This document shows positions 1-5,688 of a stretch of DNA of 9,249 bases, one piece after another. The DNA comes from Bacillota bacterium (GTDB taxonomy: Bacteria > Bacillota > Clostridia > Christensenellales > CAG-138), in assembly GCA_016288175.1 (NCBI GenBank), contig JAEEYN010000180.1, positions 1 through 9,249 on the forward strand. The letters run 5' to 3'. A program made the translations under genes and the position numbers. The notes beneath the pieces were generated by a model. That model worked only from the letters and a program-made list of their open reading frames with translations. It was not told the origin of the DNA and ran no database searches. Numbering within the stretch: the stretch's first letter is position 1; every line of letters begins with the position of its first letter.

Positions 1-33
1 AAACAAGTGCTATAACGGATATTTTTCAATCTA

Positions 34-963
34 TCAATCGAGGTTGATATCCTCTGCGACAATATACAGCGGCCTGTTCTTGAGCTCGTCGTACATCCTG
101 TTCATATAACCGCCCTGAATGCCGAGGAAGAGGAAACCGAGACCGAACAGCATCGTGACGCCGAGGAACGCCCAGAGCCACGGAGCGACGCCGACGCCGC
201 AGATGCAGAGGATGATTAGCGTCAGCAGCGCAAGGCCGGAGAGGCCGCATACGCCGACGCCGAAATAGCCGGGAAGCGTCAGCGGACGGTCGCTGAAGCC
301 GATGATGCCGTCCATCGCGAGCTTGAGCATTTTTTTAAGCGTATACTTGGTTTTTCCGGCATAGCGCTCGTTGCGGACGAACTCGATCGGAACGGATTCG
401 AAGCCCATCCATGCGCTCATGCCGCGCAGGAAGCGGTTATGCTCGCGCATCCTGAGGAACACGTCCGCGACCTTGCGGTCGATGAGGCGGAAATCGCCGG
501 TATCGAGCGGGATCTCGTTCGCGCTCATGGCCTTAAGAAGGCGGTAATAGCACTTCGCGGTGAATTTCTTCATGAAGGTCTCGCCCTGGCGCTTCACGCG
601 CTTGCCGTAGGCGATATCCGCGCCCTCTTCCCATGCGCGGACCATGTCCTCGATGACCTCCGGCGGATCCTGAAGATCGACGTCGATGATTATCAGTGCG
701 TCGCCGACGGCGGCGTCCATGCCGCAGGTCACGGCGGTCTGGTGGCCGAAGTTGCGGCTGAAGGAACGGACCTTGACGTGGGGATTCTCGGCGGCGATCC
801 TTCTAAGGATTCGCATCGAGCCGTCGCGGCTGCCGTCGTTGACGTAGATTATTTCATACGGATATCCGATATTGCGCATTACCTCGTCCATGCGGTTGAA
901 GGACACTTCAAGGACCTCCTCCTCGTTATAGACGGGAACGATAAGCGAAAGCATGCTTTCCAT
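34..963 (-). CDS. Family 2 glycosyltransferase, membrane-anchored (GtrB/DPM1-like)
   Basis: A 309-residue GT-A fold glycosyltransferase that probably moves a sugar from a nucleotide donor to a polyprenyl phosphate at the inner face of the membrane, for cell-surface glycan or lipid decoration. The nucleotide-binding start LIVPVYNEEE lies at residues 7-16, NDGS at 42-45, NFGHQ at 71-75 and the metal-binding DVDLQDPPE at 94-102. GDFRLIDR (156-163) and RYAGKTKY (200-207) are typical of the GtrB/dolichol-phosphate mannosyltransferase group. Two hydrophobic segments (about 231-257 and 262-287) are the usual C-terminal anchor. The length is normal for the family. The start ATG at 963 has AAAGGAGG five bases upstream; a second ATG three codons in is less well placed. 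It is transcribed alone from its own promoter, diverging from a lipoprotein gene. The exact sugar and acceptor cannot be read from the sequence. Confidence 0.92.
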   Translation of the reverse strand: MESMLSLIVPVYNEEEVLEVSFNRMDEVMRNIGYPYEIIYVNDGSRDGSMRILRRIAAENPHVKVRSFSRNFGHQTAVTCGMDAAVGDALIIIDVDLQDPPEVIEDMVRAWEEGADIAYGKRVKRQGETFMKKFTAKCYYRLLKAMSANEIPLDTGDFRLIDRKVADVFLRMREHNRFLRGMSAWMGFESVPIEFVRNERYAGKTKYTLKKMLKLAMDGIIGFSDRPLTLPGYFGVGVCGLSGLALLTLIILCICGVGVAPWLWAFLGVTMLFGLGFLFLGIQGGYMNRMYDELKNRPLYIVAEDINLD

Positions 964-1004
964 TGTTGCCTCCTTTGTTCGCGGCGTTATCCGCCGTTAT
1001 CGCC

Positions 1005-1033
1005 ATTATAGACTATAAACGGAGCTTTTTCAA
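1005..1033 (-). promoter_or_regulatory. Sigma-A type promoter of the glycosyltransferase gene
   Basis: Read on the minus strand, the -35 box TTGAAA (1028-1033) and a perfect -10 box TATAAT (1005-1010) are separated by 17 bases. The predicted transcript would start near 998, leaving a leader of about 35 bases with the AAAGGAGG ribosome binding site. The -35 box overlaps the first arm of an inverted-repeat ladder (1024-1072), which could bear on regulation. Confidence 0.75.
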
Positions 1034-1072
1034 GTAAAAAGCACGATTCGTGCTTTTTCGCAGCAAAAAGCA
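1024..1072. repeat. Ladder of four alternating inverted-repeat arms
   Basis: Four short arms alternate in direction: GCTTTTT (1024-1030), AAAAAGCA (1036-1043), TGCTTTTT (1051-1058) and AAAAAGCA (1065-1072). Each arm can pair with either neighbour, so three mutually exclusive hairpins are possible. The central one is the longest, a perfect 10-base stem (1036-1045 with 1049-1058) around a 3-base loop. The ladder lies between two divergent promoters and outside both predicted transcripts. A DNA-level role (operator, or insulation against read-through) therefore seems likelier than attenuation of either gene. It may also be decayed terminator repeats. Confidence 0.6.
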
Positions 1073-1104
1073 TTCAGCGCGAATAATAAACAATAAGCGT
1101 TCTA

Positions 1105-1133
1105 TTGACAGTGGTATCTCGTTATGTTATAGT
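1105..1133 (+). promoter_or_regulatory. Sigma-A type promoter of the Cys-motif lipoprotein gene
   Basis: A perfect -35 box TTGACA (1105-1110) is followed after 17 bases by the -10 box TATAGT (1128-1133). Transcription should begin near 1140. This gives a leader of about 120 bases before the ATG at 1261, ending in an AGGAG ribosome binding site at 1244-1248. The leader has one weak long-range pairing (GAAGCG at 1149-1154 with CGCTTC at 1184-1189) but no convincing riboswitch or attenuator. Confidence 0.75.
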
Positions 1134-1260
1134 ATATACGGTGTTAACGAAGCGAAGCAAATTCGGTTTTGAATAAGCTCATACGCTTCATCAGGAAAAG
1201 GGTATGCAGCAGTGAAATAGGTCGTTTTTCAATTTTGTTTTTTAGGAGAGCTCTGCAAAT

Positions 1261-2568
1261 ATGAAACGATTTTTACTCTTATTGATTATATTTCTGTTTG
1301 TTTTAAATTCGTTTGCCTGCTCAGGCAAACAGCAATCGGAACCCGGCAACAATGCTGTAAACGGAAGTCAGTCTCCGCAGACGGATCCGCAAGCATATGA
1401 CCCCGATACGGATTTTGACAATCGCTTCGCGAGCATTCAGATGAGCATGGCGGAATCCGACGAGCTTATTTTCTTCAGATCCATGAAGAACAAATATACA
1501 ATGTATTACGATAAAGCTGCAGACGATTACGGCGTGCTTTGTGCGAAACCTGAATGCCTCCACAACGAGCAGGAAGAGAATCACGACTGCACCGGATACG
1601 TCGGCCGCGGTAAGGTCAACAGCTTGTCGCTCTATCAAGGCAAACTTTACTATGTGGCATACTACCATGCCGATGGCAGTCCGACCTTCACTTCCCTTTT
1701 CCGAATAAATCCAGACGCAAGCGGAAAAGAAAAGCTGTTGGATCTCAGCATTCCGGAAGGCTATGCTCCGCAGGAATGGCTCATTCATCGCGGCCGGCTC
1801 TATATGCGGTGCGTTCAGGATCGGGTGATCAATGCAATGCCAATTCGAACGGTCGCCCTGCTTTCTTCGCCAATAACTGAGTCGGATATAAAAGTTCTTT
1901 ATGAGTATGAAATAAATGATACCGGCGCGACATGGTCGTCTTACCTTCGATTTATCGGAGATCGCGTTTACCTTGCTTTCAACTTCCGCACCGAGGACGA
2001 AAAATACATTACAAAGGTGATTTGCTGCAATGCGGATACCGGTGAATGTACGGAGCTTCTTTCGGATGATTCGCTGACCGAATATCTTCAAGGCTTTTGG
2101 GTCAAACCGGATGGAACGATGTACTTTCTTCAATATGGGTATGATCCTGAGGCGAAGCTTTGGAAATCGGAGAATAATGGAGCACTGATTCCTTTTGCCG
2201 AGCATCACGATTCGGACGGCCGCTTCATCGTGCAATATCTTTGTTCCGGAGTTATATTCGCATTGGATTACTCCGATTCGGTTGAAGGCAGTACGGACGT
2301 CTGGCTGCGTGATTTCGAAGGTAATACCCTTTACAAAGGTTTACTCACGACAGGTTTTATTAACGGTACAAAATATGAAAGCTGGAATCTGCGTTTCAGC
2401 ACGGTCTGCGGTGATCGAAATGCAATCTATGTATCGTATTTAGCAAGAAATACAAGCGCAGCCGCAGGCGTCACAGAGCCGGATTTCGTCGGTTTCCTCG
2501 TCCGGTATACGATAGGCGAAAACGGGCTTGAAGAGAAGCTTTTGATCATTGAAGATAATCTGACTTGA
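1261..2568 (+). CDS. Secreted lipoprotein, probable beta-propeller-like, with Cys-rich motif
   Basis: A 435-residue protein with a lipoprotein-type signal peptide: Lys2-Arg3, a hydrophobic core at 4-15, and the likely lipid-modified Cys20. The lipobox (SFAC) is unusual because Ser rather than Leu stands at -3. A Ser/Gln/Pro-rich linker follows, then repeated aromatic and Gly-rich strands such as LSLYQGKLYYVAYY and FIGDRVYLAF, spaced as in beta-propeller blades. A marked motif C94-AKPE-C99-LH-NEQEENHD-C110 stands near the domain start. I recall similar motifs in uncharacterised clostridial lipoproteins, but no function is known to me. The AGGAG site is 12 bases from the ATG, a slightly long spacing. 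It is transcribed alone from its own promoter. Codons are visibly more AT-rich than in fba next door, which fits an accessory or acquired gene. A role in envelope sensing or binding is only a guess. Confidence 0.85.
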   Translation: MKRFLLLLIIFLFVLNSFACSGKQQSEPGNNAVNGSQSPQTDPQAYDPDTDFDNRFASIQMSMAESDELIFFRSMKNKYTMYYDKAADDYGVLCAKPECLHNEQEENHDCTGYVGRGKVNSLSLYQGKLYYVAYYHADGSPTFTSLFRINPDASGKEKLLDLSIPEGYAPQEWLIHRGRLYMRCVQDRVINAMPIRTVALLSSPITESDIKVLYEYEINDTGATWSSYLRFIGDRVYLAFNFRTEDEKYITKVICCNADTGECTELLSDDSLTEYLQGFWVKPDGTMYFLQYGYDPEAKLWKSENNGALIPFAEHHDSDGRFIVQYLCSGVIFALDYSDSVEGSTDVWLRDFEGNTLYKGLLTTGFINGTKYESWNLRFSTVCGDRNAIYVSYLARNTSAAAGVTEPDFVGFLVRYTIGENGLEEKLLIIEDNLT

Positions 2569-2620
2569 GTATGATCGAGATGAGCAGGTAAAATATAACA
2601 AATTTCTGCTTCAATCATGG

Positions 2621-2649
2621 TTGATTTAAATGCCGGTGTGGTATATAAT
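2621..2649 (+). promoter_or_regulatory. Sigma-A type promoter of fba
   Basis: The -35 box TTGATT (2621-2626) and a perfect -10 box TATAAT (2644-2649) are separated by 17 bases. The transcript would start near 2656 and have a leader of about 98 bases before fba. A strong promoter is expected for a glycolytic gene. An imperfect inverted repeat (2571-2587 with 2606-2618) lies directly upstream of the -35 box. Confidence 0.78.
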
Positions 2650-2753
2650 GGATTTACAAAAGAGCGGCGTATCCATCCGCGCTGTTTCCGTTTGTCCGGC
2701 AGCCGTTTGACCGCACCGTTTTTTTCAACAACACATCAGAGGAGGAGCTAAAA

Positions 2754-3719
2754 ATGCCACTCGTAACCAGCACCGAAATGTTCAGGAAAGCTTATGAAGG
2801 CGGCTACGCCATCGGCGCTTTCAACGTCAACAACATGGAGATCATCCAGGGCATCACCGAAGCTGCCAAGGAACTGAACGCTCCGCTCATCCTGCAGGTT
2901 TCCAAGGGCGCGCGCGAATACGCGAACCACACCTATCTTGTCAAGCTCGTTGAGGCGGCCGTCATCGAGACCGGCCTGCCGATCGTACTTCACCTCGACC
3001 ACGGCGGAGATTTCGACATCTGCAAAAAGTGCGTGGACGGCGGCTTCACCTCCGTTATGATCGACGCTTCCGGCAAGCCCTTCAAGGAGAATATCGAGAT
3101 CACCCGCAAGGTCGTCGAATATGCTCATGACCACGGCGTAGTCGTCGAGGCTGAGCTCGGCACCCTCGCAGGCGTTGAGGATGAAGTCAAGGTCAAGGCC
3201 GAGGATTCCTCATACACCCGTCCCGAAGAGGTCGAGGAATTCGTCCAGAAGACCGGTTGCGACTCCCTCGCGATCGCGATCGGCACCAGCCACGGCGCTT
3301 ATAAATTCAAGCCCGAGCAGTGCACCCGCAACGAGAAGGGCATCCTCGTTCCCCCGCCCCTCCGTTTCGACGTCCTCGAAGAGGTCCAGAAGAGGCTGCC
3401 CGGCTTCCCGATCGTTCTGCACGGCTCTTCCTCCGTTCCGCAGGAATTCGTGAAGATGATCAACGAAAACGGCGGCAACATGCCCGACGCCGTCGGCATC
3501 CCCGAAGAGCAGCTCCGCAAGGCCGCCGCGATGAGCGTCTGCAAGATCAACATCGACTCCGACCTGCGTCTTGCCATGACTGCAAACATCCGCAAGCATT
3601 TCGCTGAGCATCCGGATCATTTCGACCCGCGCCAGTACCTCAAGCCCGCCCGCGCCGCCATCAAAGAGCTTGTCAAGCACAAGATCGTTGACGTTCTCGG
3701 CTGCGACGGCAAAGCCTGA
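2754..3719 (+). CDS. fba: Fructose-bisphosphate aldolase, class II
   Basis: This cytoplasmic zinc enzyme of glycolysis and gluconeogenesis splits fructose 1,6-bisphosphate into dihydroxyacetone phosphate and glyceraldehyde 3-phosphate. The 321 residues match the longer class II form found in Clostridia. AIGAFNVNNME (19-29) opens the barrel. H80-L-D82-H83-G holds the catalytic Asp and a zinc His, EAELG starts at Glu132, TSHG (178-181) and LHGSSSVP (222-229) hold the other two zinc His residues, and NIDSD (266-270) is part of the phosphate and substrate site. An insert-like stretch around 238-258 (NGGNMPDAVGIPEEQL) is usual for this subgroup. The start ATG has AGAGGAGG with 8 bases between GGAGG and the ATG. 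Codon use is strongly biased (GGC, ATC, AAG, CTC), as in highly expressed genes. The gene is followed 64 bases later by a DUF1292 gene, probably in the same transcript. Confidence 0.97.
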   Translation: MPLVTSTEMFRKAYEGGYAIGAFNVNNMEIIQGITEAAKELNAPLILQVSKGAREYANHTYLVKLVEAAVIETGLPIVLHLDHGGDFDICKKCVDGGFTSVMIDASGKPFKENIEITRKVVEYAHDHGVVVEAELGTLAGVEDEVKVKAEDSSYTRPEEVEEFVQKTGCDSLAIAIGTSHGAYKFKPEQCTRNEKGILVPPPLRFDVLEEVQKRLPGFPIVLHGSSSVPQEFVKMINENGGNMPDAVGIPEEQLRKAAAMSVCKINIDSDLRLAMTANIRKHFAEHPDHFDPRQYLKPARAAIKELVKHKIVDVLGCDGKA

Positions 3720-3729
3720 TTATGATTCT

Positions 3730-3764
3730 TCCGGCGGGTTCCCAGATTGCAGGATCCCGCCGGA
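3730..3764 (+). other. GC-rich hairpin between fba and the DUF1292 gene
   Basis: TCCGGCGGG (3730-3738) pairs perfectly with CCCGCCGGA (3756-3764). After one T-T mismatch, three more pairs extend the stem inward. No T-tract follows, so this is not a standard intrinsic terminator. It lies 10 bases past the fba stop and 8 bases before the downstream ribosome binding site. That position would suit an RNA-stabilising or processing hairpin that keeps fba message higher than that of the second gene. The function is inferred. Confidence 0.55.
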
Positions 3765-3783
3765 TCCGATACAGGAGCTAATT

Positions 3784-4041
3784 TTGGAACAGAACGATTA
3801 CACAAAATCCCTGATCCTGATCGACGAGGACGATAACGAGATCGAATTCGACCTGATGGATCAGTTCGAGTTCAAAGGCGAGAAGTATCTCGTGCTTCTG
3901 CCCGTTGATGACGACAGCGACGATCTCGAGTACGTCATCCTGCGCGACGCCGGCGACGGCGCGCTTGCCGGAATCGAAGACGAAGACACCCTCGACCGCG
4001 TTTTTGAAGAATACAAGAAGCGCAACGAACTCACTGACTGA
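3784..4041 (+). CDS. DUF1292 family protein (YrzB-like), TTG start
   Basis: A small, very acidic cytoplasmic protein of 85 residues. The pattern ILIDEDDNEIEFDLMDQFEF, then KYLVLLPVDD, then EYVILRD and a C-terminal DRVFEEYKK helix is that of DUF1292, a widespread Firmicutes family of unknown function. The open frame extends back to a TTG at 3670 inside fba, but that extension does not look like DUF1292 and has no ribosome binding site. The start is best placed at the TTG at 3784, six bases after AGGAG (3773-3777), giving an N-terminus of MEQNDYTKS. The gene is 64 bases downstream of fba with no clear promoter of its own, so co-transcription is likely. Its 3' end takes part in a terminator-like hairpin (4021-4056). 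DUF1292 genes are often seen near alaS or ruvX; pairing with fba is less familiar to me. Confidence 0.88.
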   Translation: MEQNDYTKSLILIDEDDNEIEFDLMDQFEFKGEKYLVLLPVDDDSDDLEYVILRDAGDGALAGIEDEDTLDRVFEEYKKRNELTD

Positions 4042-4063
4042 ACTCCGTTCGCTGCGTTTTTTT
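4021..4063 (+). terminator. Intrinsic terminator overlapping the end of the DUF1292 gene
   Basis: CGCAACGAAC (4021-4030) pairs with GTTCGCTGCG (4047-4056), ten positions with a single A-C mismatch around a 16-base loop, followed by seven T residues (4057-4063). The left arm and the loop contain the last codons and the TGA stop of the DUF1292 gene. Translating ribosomes would cover the left arm, so termination may be incomplete. The next gene begins only eight bases beyond the T-tract. Confidence 0.6.
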
Positions 4064-4071
4064 CAAAAAAG

Positions 4072-4626
4072 ATGAAGAATTTACTGCGGCTGACCGCCGT
4101 ATTGTTATTATTGACTTTCTTCGCTTCCGGCTGCCGCAATACTGAGCCGAAGCTTGATTCGGGCGTCACTCCCCCGCCGCCCGCTGTTACCGCTGCGCCG
4201 GATGATACACCGCAGCCGAGCTTAACTACGCCCGAACCGAGTACGGAACCCGCGTCTACACAGCAGCCTGCGCAGCAGGGCAATACTGACGCGCTCGGAA
4301 ATCCGATACTCACCGCGACTCATTTCGAGCGCTACATCAGTTTCACAAACATCAGCGTTTTCGAAGAAGGCGGCGAAACGCTCGTCGACTGCACTGTCTC
4401 GAACGAATACCCCGAACTCCTGCTCTGCTCGGTGACGATCACTTTCTACAACGCTGACGGCGATATCATCGCAACAGGAAGTCTGCAGATGCCGGACGGA
4501 TCTTTCCTTCTTGCGCTTGAAAACGGCGAAACACCGCTTTATGCAAGGATCCTGACGGATACGGTTTTGACGGATAAGGTTTTCCGCCTGACATTCGATC
4601 CGGAGACCGGAGTCAATCCCGGCTAA
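4072..4626 (+). CDS. Lipoprotein with FxLYD-like domain
   Basis: A 184-residue exported lipoprotein. The signal peptide is clear: Lys2, Arg6, a hydrophobic core at 7-17, and the lipobox ASGC with Cys21 as the lipid site. A flexible Pro/Thr/Gln-rich linker covers about 29-68, as in proteins that extend from the membrane through the wall. The C-terminal part (about 75-180) alternates beta strands of the type ISFTNISVFEEGGETLVDCTV, then ITFYNADGDIIATG and ARI, which matches the FxLYD beta-sandwich common in Gram-positive surface lipoproteins. The ligand is unknown. The ATG at 4072 is required to keep the charged N-terminus, yet the bases before it (poly-T, C, poly-A, G) hold no Shine-Dalgarno sequence. 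No in-frame alternative start exists back to the TGA of the preceding gene, which is in the same frame. No promoter was found, so expression probably depends on read-through from fba. Confidence 0.85.
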   Translation: MKNLLRLTAVLLLLTFFASGCRNTEPKLDSGVTPPPPAVTAAPDDTPQPSLTTPEPSTEPASTQQPAQQGNTDALGNPILTATHFERYISFTNISVFEEGGETLVDCTVSNEYPELLLCSVTITFYNADGDIIATGSLQMPDGSFLLALENGETPLYARILTDTVLTDKVFRLTFDPETGVNPG

Positions 4627-4641
4627 ACTTATTATGAAATC

Positions 4642-4670
4642 AAAACGGCTTGCATTGCAGGCCGTTTTTT
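4642..4670. terminator. Strong intrinsic terminator between convergent genes
   Basis: AAAACGGCTTGC (4642-4653) pairs with GCAGGCCGTTTT (4657-4668) around an ATT loop, twelve pairs with one T-G wobble, followed by a run of six T residues in total on the plus strand (4665-4670). It ends the lipoprotein transcript 16 bases past its stop. On the minus strand the hairpin lies 11 bases past the recO stop with a shorter U-run of four, so it probably serves both converging genes, less efficiently for recO. Confidence 0.85.
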
Positions 4671-4681
4671 CGTTTCGGTTT

Positions 4682-5419
4682 TCAGTTCAGATGCTTTGAG
4701 TTTTTAAGCCGGATCGGCTGTTCGAGCACAAATTCTGCATAATCGAAAAGCAGTTTGTCGAGAGCGCCGCGGACATCTTCCGGAAGGCGGACTCGGTCCA
4801 TCTGCGCAGGTGCCAGGCGTATCATACGCCGCAGCGCTTCGAGCACGATCGCGGGATAGTGCGTTTCGCCGCTGCCACAGTCATCGCAGAGCGAGCCTCC
4901 CTGAAGGTTCGAAAAAGCTATGGTCCTTTGATCTGTGACGTGTTTTCTGCAGGCAACGCAGCTCGTCAGCGTCGGTTCATATCCGGCAAGGCACAGGCAT
5001 TTCGCCGTATAGCAAAGCAGGATATCCGCAGGGTCCGCATTGCCATATGCTATGAAACTGAAAGCATGATACAGAAGCGAGAAGAGTTCATCCCCTGCAT
5101 GGTTCGAAGCGAGTTTCTCGGCAATATACGCCGCCTGCGCAGCGGCAACAAGGCGGGAATAATCCTCGCGCATCGGATAGAACGCTTCGATGATCGAGGA
5201 CGACGAAACATATTTGATGCCGTTGCGGTCATACACGACGAACTCTCCGTAGCAGTAAGCATCCCGAACGAGACCCGATGCGGTGCTGCTCTTTGAACGG
5301 ACGCCGCGCGCGGTCACTGTCACAAGACCCTTTTCCCGTTCGAGCACGGTCAGGATCCTGTCATTGTCGCGATAATCGACATATCGCAGAACTATTCCGT
5401 TCAGTGTTTCAAAAGCCAT
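4682..5419 (-). CDS. recO: DNA repair protein RecO
   Basis: RecO is a cytoplasmic recombination mediator. With RecR it helps load RecA onto SSB-coated single-stranded DNA in the RecF pathway, and it anneals complementary strands. From the ATG at 5419 the protein has 245 residues, normal for the family. The N-terminal OB fold opens with LNGIVLRYVDYRDNDRIL (6-23) and ARGVRSKSS (37-45). A helical domain follows, with a zinc site C154-VA-C157 and C178-DD-C181. A TTG at 5437 would add six residues, but the family usually begins just before GIVLR. The site before the ATG is weak (ACGGAAA). The position downstream of era fits the classic Firmicutes order, but a plus-strand small gene and a hairpin stand between them. 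recO may therefore need its own promoter, and I could not find a convincing one. Confidence 0.95.
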   Translation of the reverse strand: MAFETLNGIVLRYVDYRDNDRILTVLEREKGLVTVTARGVRSKSSTASGLVRDAYCYGEFVVYDRNGIKYVSSSSIIEAFYPMREDYSRLVAAAQAAYIAEKLASNHAGDELFSLLYHAFSFIAYGNADPADILLCYTAKCLCLAGYEPTLTSCVACRKHVTDQRTIAFSNLQGGSLCDDCGSGETHYPAIVLEALRRMIRLAPAQMDRVRLPEDVRGALDKLLFDYAEFVLEQPIRLKNSKHLN

Positions 5420-5528
5420 TCTGTTTTCCGTAAACAATACTGCCGCAAATTACCGACTCCGCCTGTTTTTTCACCGTTTCGAAGAACGGAAGGAACATAT
5501 ACTACGAAAAAAGCGGCAGGAGGTATAT

Positions 5529-5678
5529 ATGGAAAAAGAGAATCCGTCCTCAACGGAACAAGCAAAGCAAAAGAAAGAAAAAGCCAGATTGTTCCGGCTT
5601 TTTTCGGAGACCGGAAGCATTTTGGATTATCTTGAATACAGCAGGCTTCGCGGCGATATCCCGAAAAGGAAAAGCTGA
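5529..5678 (+). CDS. yqzL: Small YqzL-like protein, inverted relative to era and recO
   Basis: A 49-residue open frame with a perfect AGGAGGT (5518-5524) four bases before its ATG. The N-terminal half is charged and Lys/Gln/Glu-rich (residues 2-20). The C-terminal half reads LFRLFSETGSILDYLEYSRL (21-40). The pattern LF-x2-TGS-I-x2-YL-x-Y is, as I recall it, the core of the YqzL-like family, tiny proteins of unknown function encoded between era and recO in Bacillus and many Clostridia. Finding the pattern at exactly this place supports the identification. Here, however, the gene is on the opposite strand to both neighbours, and its stop lies 10 bases from the era stop. A possible -10 box TATACT (5498-5503) lies upstream without a matching -35 box. 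A terminator-like hairpin (5578-5604) lies inside the gene. Confidence 0.72.
   Translation: MEKENPSSTEQAKQKKEKARLFRLFSETGSILDYLEYSRLRGDIPKRKS
5578..5604. terminator. Terminator-like hairpin inside yqzL, likely ending the era operon
   Basis: AAAAAGCC (5578-5585) pairs with GGCTTTTT (5596-5603) around a 10-base loop. On the minus strand the hairpin is about 85 bases past the era stop and is followed by a broken U-rich tract (TTTTTCTTTCTTTT), so it could end the phoH-era transcript. On the plus strand it is followed by six T residues in total, which could cause early termination within yqzL. Only three of the eight pairs are G-C, so strength is uncertain. Confidence 0.45.
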
Positions 5679-5688
5679 TCCCGATGCA

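Noticed and set aside
439..1011. A 190-codon plus-strand frame opposite the glycosyltransferase
   Set aside because: It is antisense to a full-length GT2 gene with a good ribosome site and promoter; its own product is Ala/His-rich and featureless.
1141..1260. Possible riboswitch in the 120-base leader of the Cys-motif lipoprotein
   Set aside because: Only a weak six-base long-range pairing is visible. There is no terminator or recognisable aptamer core before the ribosome site.
1321..2235. A 304-codon minus-strand frame opposite the Cys-motif lipoprotein
   Set aside because: The plus-strand gene has a promoter, a ribosome site and a signal peptide; the antisense product shows no domain and has no start signals.
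3210..3680. Minus- and plus-strand frames inside fba
   Set aside because: They are shadows of the aldolase gene, whose motifs and codon bias are beyond doubt.
5474..5489. Small inverted repeat CCGTT/AACGG upstream of yqzL as a terminator or operator
   Set aside because: The stem has only five pairs, has no T-tract on either strand and does not line up with a promoter, so it could easily arise by chance.
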